NCBI GenBank assembly: GCA_964443435.1
Contig: CAYUCW010000083.1
Span: forward strand, 1-6,502
Length of the DNA stretch: 6,502 bases
Origin: Pseudaquidulcibacter sp964443435
GTDB taxonomy: Bacteria > Pseudomonadota > Alphaproteobacteria > Caulobacterales > Aquidulcibacteraceae
Direction of reading: 5' to 3'
Below the pieces are notes generated by a model that did not search any database, was not told the origin of the DNA, and saw only the letters and a list, made by a program, of their open reading frames with translations. The number at the start of each line of letters is the position of its first letter. Position 1 is the first letter of the stretch. Positions 5,849 through 6,502 of the stretch are shown here, in pieces. The translations under genes and the position numbers were made by a program.

Positions 5849-6110
5849 TTTCATCATTGAAATCCGCAAGCTTACGAAAAAAATCAGTGTTCTTTTGTTC
5901 TTCTGTGGCCGCTATATATATAAAGGGCGCTTCGGGCTGTTCATCAGCAAAAATACTCTTTATTCGGTTAATAATATTCCTTGAGTGGCTGCTCCATTTT
6001 TCCATTTCAATTGGAGGAATACTCGCAAAGGGACTTGGGTGCATGATTATAATTTTTTTATCTAGGCCATCTGATATTAAATCAGTGTTCCCAACTATAT
6101 GTTTAGCCAT
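5841..6110 (-). CDS. Unrecognised 89-residue protein, first gene of the glycan operon
   Basis: I do not recognise this family. The frame begins MAKHIVGNTDLISD and ends FRKLADFNDENE. ATG 6110-6108 has an excellent AAAGGAG site 6 bases upstream. An in-frame ATG at 6131 would place that site inside the coding region, so the shorter form is chosen. The product is soluble-looking, with no signal peptide or membrane segment, a His-Pro-Ser-Pro stretch (KIIIMHPSPFASIPPIEMEKW, residues 26-46 less one end), a basic/hydrophobic middle and an acidic tail. Its stop TAA overlaps the glycosyltransferase start by 8 bases (ATGAGTAA), which implies translational coupling and a role tied to that enzyme. The strong ribosome site and coupling argue that it is a real gene. 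The function is unknown. Confidence 0.75.
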   Translation of the reverse strand: MAKHIVGNTDLISDGLDKKIIIMHPSPFASIPPIEMEKWSSHSRNIINRIKSIFADEQPEAPFIYIAATEEQKNTDFFRKLADFNDENE

Positions 6111-6116
6111 CTTAGT

Positions 6117-6123
6117 CTCCTTT
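6117..6123 (-). promoter_or_regulatory. Strong ribosome binding site of the 89-aa gene
   Basis: AAAGGAG on the minus strand lies 6 bases before ATG 6110-6108. It is the best ribosome site in the window and sets the start of the operon's first gene downstream of an alternative ATG at 6131. Confidence 0.8.
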
Positions 6124-6413
6124 AGAAACATTAACTAAATCAGCTAAGCACCTTGAATATAATTCACACAACGTTCGGAATCTACTTAGTGGCTAAAAAT
6201 TAGCATATTTACAATGGCTTAGGAAGATATATTAAAACTTACTTGTGTTTGTGTAGGCGATAAAAATCGCCATAATTTTTTGCAAACAAATTAATCAATA
6301 CAACAAGTCAAAAAAGCTTTATATATAATTATATGCTTAATTCTAGCGATTGACCCTTAGTTAGGTATAGGAAAATCAAATTGCCAATTTAAAGTCTTAT
6401 ACTTTATGCTAAC
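6124..6413. other. Intergenic region upstream of the glycan operon
   Basis: About 290 AT-rich bases lie between the end of the upstream regulator gene and the operon's ribosome site. The minus-strand promoter of the operon should be here, but no strong -35/-10 pair stands out. Visible items are a small dyad GCTAA-AAA-TTAGC (6192-6204), the hairpin at 6256-6281, and the 12-base palindrome ATATAATTATAT (6322-6333), with AAAGCTTTTTT just beyond it on the minus strand, a weak terminator candidate for the regulator gene. No coding frame is supported. Confidence 0.5.
6256..6281 (+). terminator. Terminator-like hairpin on the plus strand
   Basis: A 6-bp stem GGCGAT (6256-6261) / ATCGCC (6266-6271) with an AAAA loop is followed by ATAATTTTTT on the plus strand. 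It has the form of a short intrinsic terminator, yet no plus-strand gene precedes it. It could stop antisense or small-RNA transcription, or act as a leader hairpin for the minus-strand operon. The structure is clear, the role is not. Confidence 0.45.
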
Positions 6414-6502
6414 TTAAGTTTTAAGCCTATAACCTATACCAGGGATGGTGATTATATATTTAGGATTCATTGGGTCATCATTTAGTTTTTCGCGTAAATG
6501 TT
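6414..6502 (-). CDS. OmpR/KdpE-type response regulator, C-terminal end only (partial)
   Basis: The gene enters from beyond the right edge and only its last 28 codons and TAA (6416-6414) are present. The peptide begins HLREKLNDDPMNPKYI and ends TIPGIGYRLKT. The pattern HLR-x-KL-xx-DP-xx-P...T-xx-GxGYR is the end of the winged-helix DNA-binding domain of OmpR-family regulators: recognition helix end and C-terminal beta-hairpin wing. The HLR.KL..DP and GIGYR wording is close to KdpE, but with the receiver domain outside the window the exact member cannot be named. It is transcribed toward the glycan operon about 300 bases away, so read-through is possible. Confidence 0.85.
   Translation of the reverse strand, partial: HLREKLNDDPMNPKYIITIPGIGYRLKT

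Noticed and set aside
6111..6131. ATG at 6131 as the start of the 89-aa gene
   Set aside because: It would place the AAAGGAG ribosome site inside the coding sequence and has no good site of its own.
5781..6138. Two plus-strand frames of 67 and 93 codons
   Set aside because: Both are antisense to the 89-aa gene and the start of the glycosyltransferase, which have strong ribosome-site and family evidence on the minus strand.
1..6502. CRISPR array, insertion sequence or phage genes
   Set aside because: No regularly spaced repeats, terminal inverted repeats with transposase, or phage-type proteins are visible.

Overview
The window looks like chromosomal DNA of an AT-rich Gram-negative bacterium, most likely an alphaproteobacterium. 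The reasons are the outer-membrane lipoprotein with an OmpA-like domain, the DUF4398 and DUF3309 genes, the FixJ-like regulator, and a GT4/GH130 pair of the kind I associate with Alphaproteobacteria. The lineage is an inference from remembered family resemblance. No genus can be named.

Left part (1-652): a decayed initiator-tRNA (fMet, CAT anticodon) copy on the minus strand, followed directly by an intrinsic terminator. Next is a 51-codon minus-strand membrane peptide of the DUF3309 family, then a roughly 245-base spacer holding two perfect 7-bp inverted repeats.

Second part (653-1926): a plus-strand two-gene operon for the cell envelope. It encodes a secreted DUF4398 protein and a DUF4398-OmpA lipoprotein that should tie the outer membrane to peptidoglycan. 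It ends in a strong terminator hairpin that overlaps the last codon of the convergent operon.

Third part (1925-6110): a minus-strand operon with overlapping genes. In order of transcription they are an unrecognised 89-aa protein, a 770-aa fusion of a GT4 glycosyltransferase with a C-terminal helical-toroid-like domain, a GH130-type mannoside phosphorylase/glycosidase, and a REC-LuxR response regulator. The GH130 protein stops after about two thirds of the length I expect. The response-regulator frame opens with the tail of a second receiver domain and has no convincing start of its own. Together these point to a deletion, or a chimeric assembly, that joined the 5' part of a GH130 gene to the 3' part of a hybrid histidine-kinase gene at about 2656-2680. 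This junction is the most notable thing in the window.

Right edge (6414-6502): the last 28 codons of an OmpR/KdpE-type winged-helix response regulator, running in from outside on the minus strand. The roughly 300-base gap before the glycan operon holds a plus-strand terminator-like hairpin with no obvious gene to serve.

In function, the window joins an envelope-anchoring lipoprotein operon to a glycan-building or glycan-remodelling operon whose downstream half appears damaged. I see no CRISPR array, insertion sequence or phage gene.
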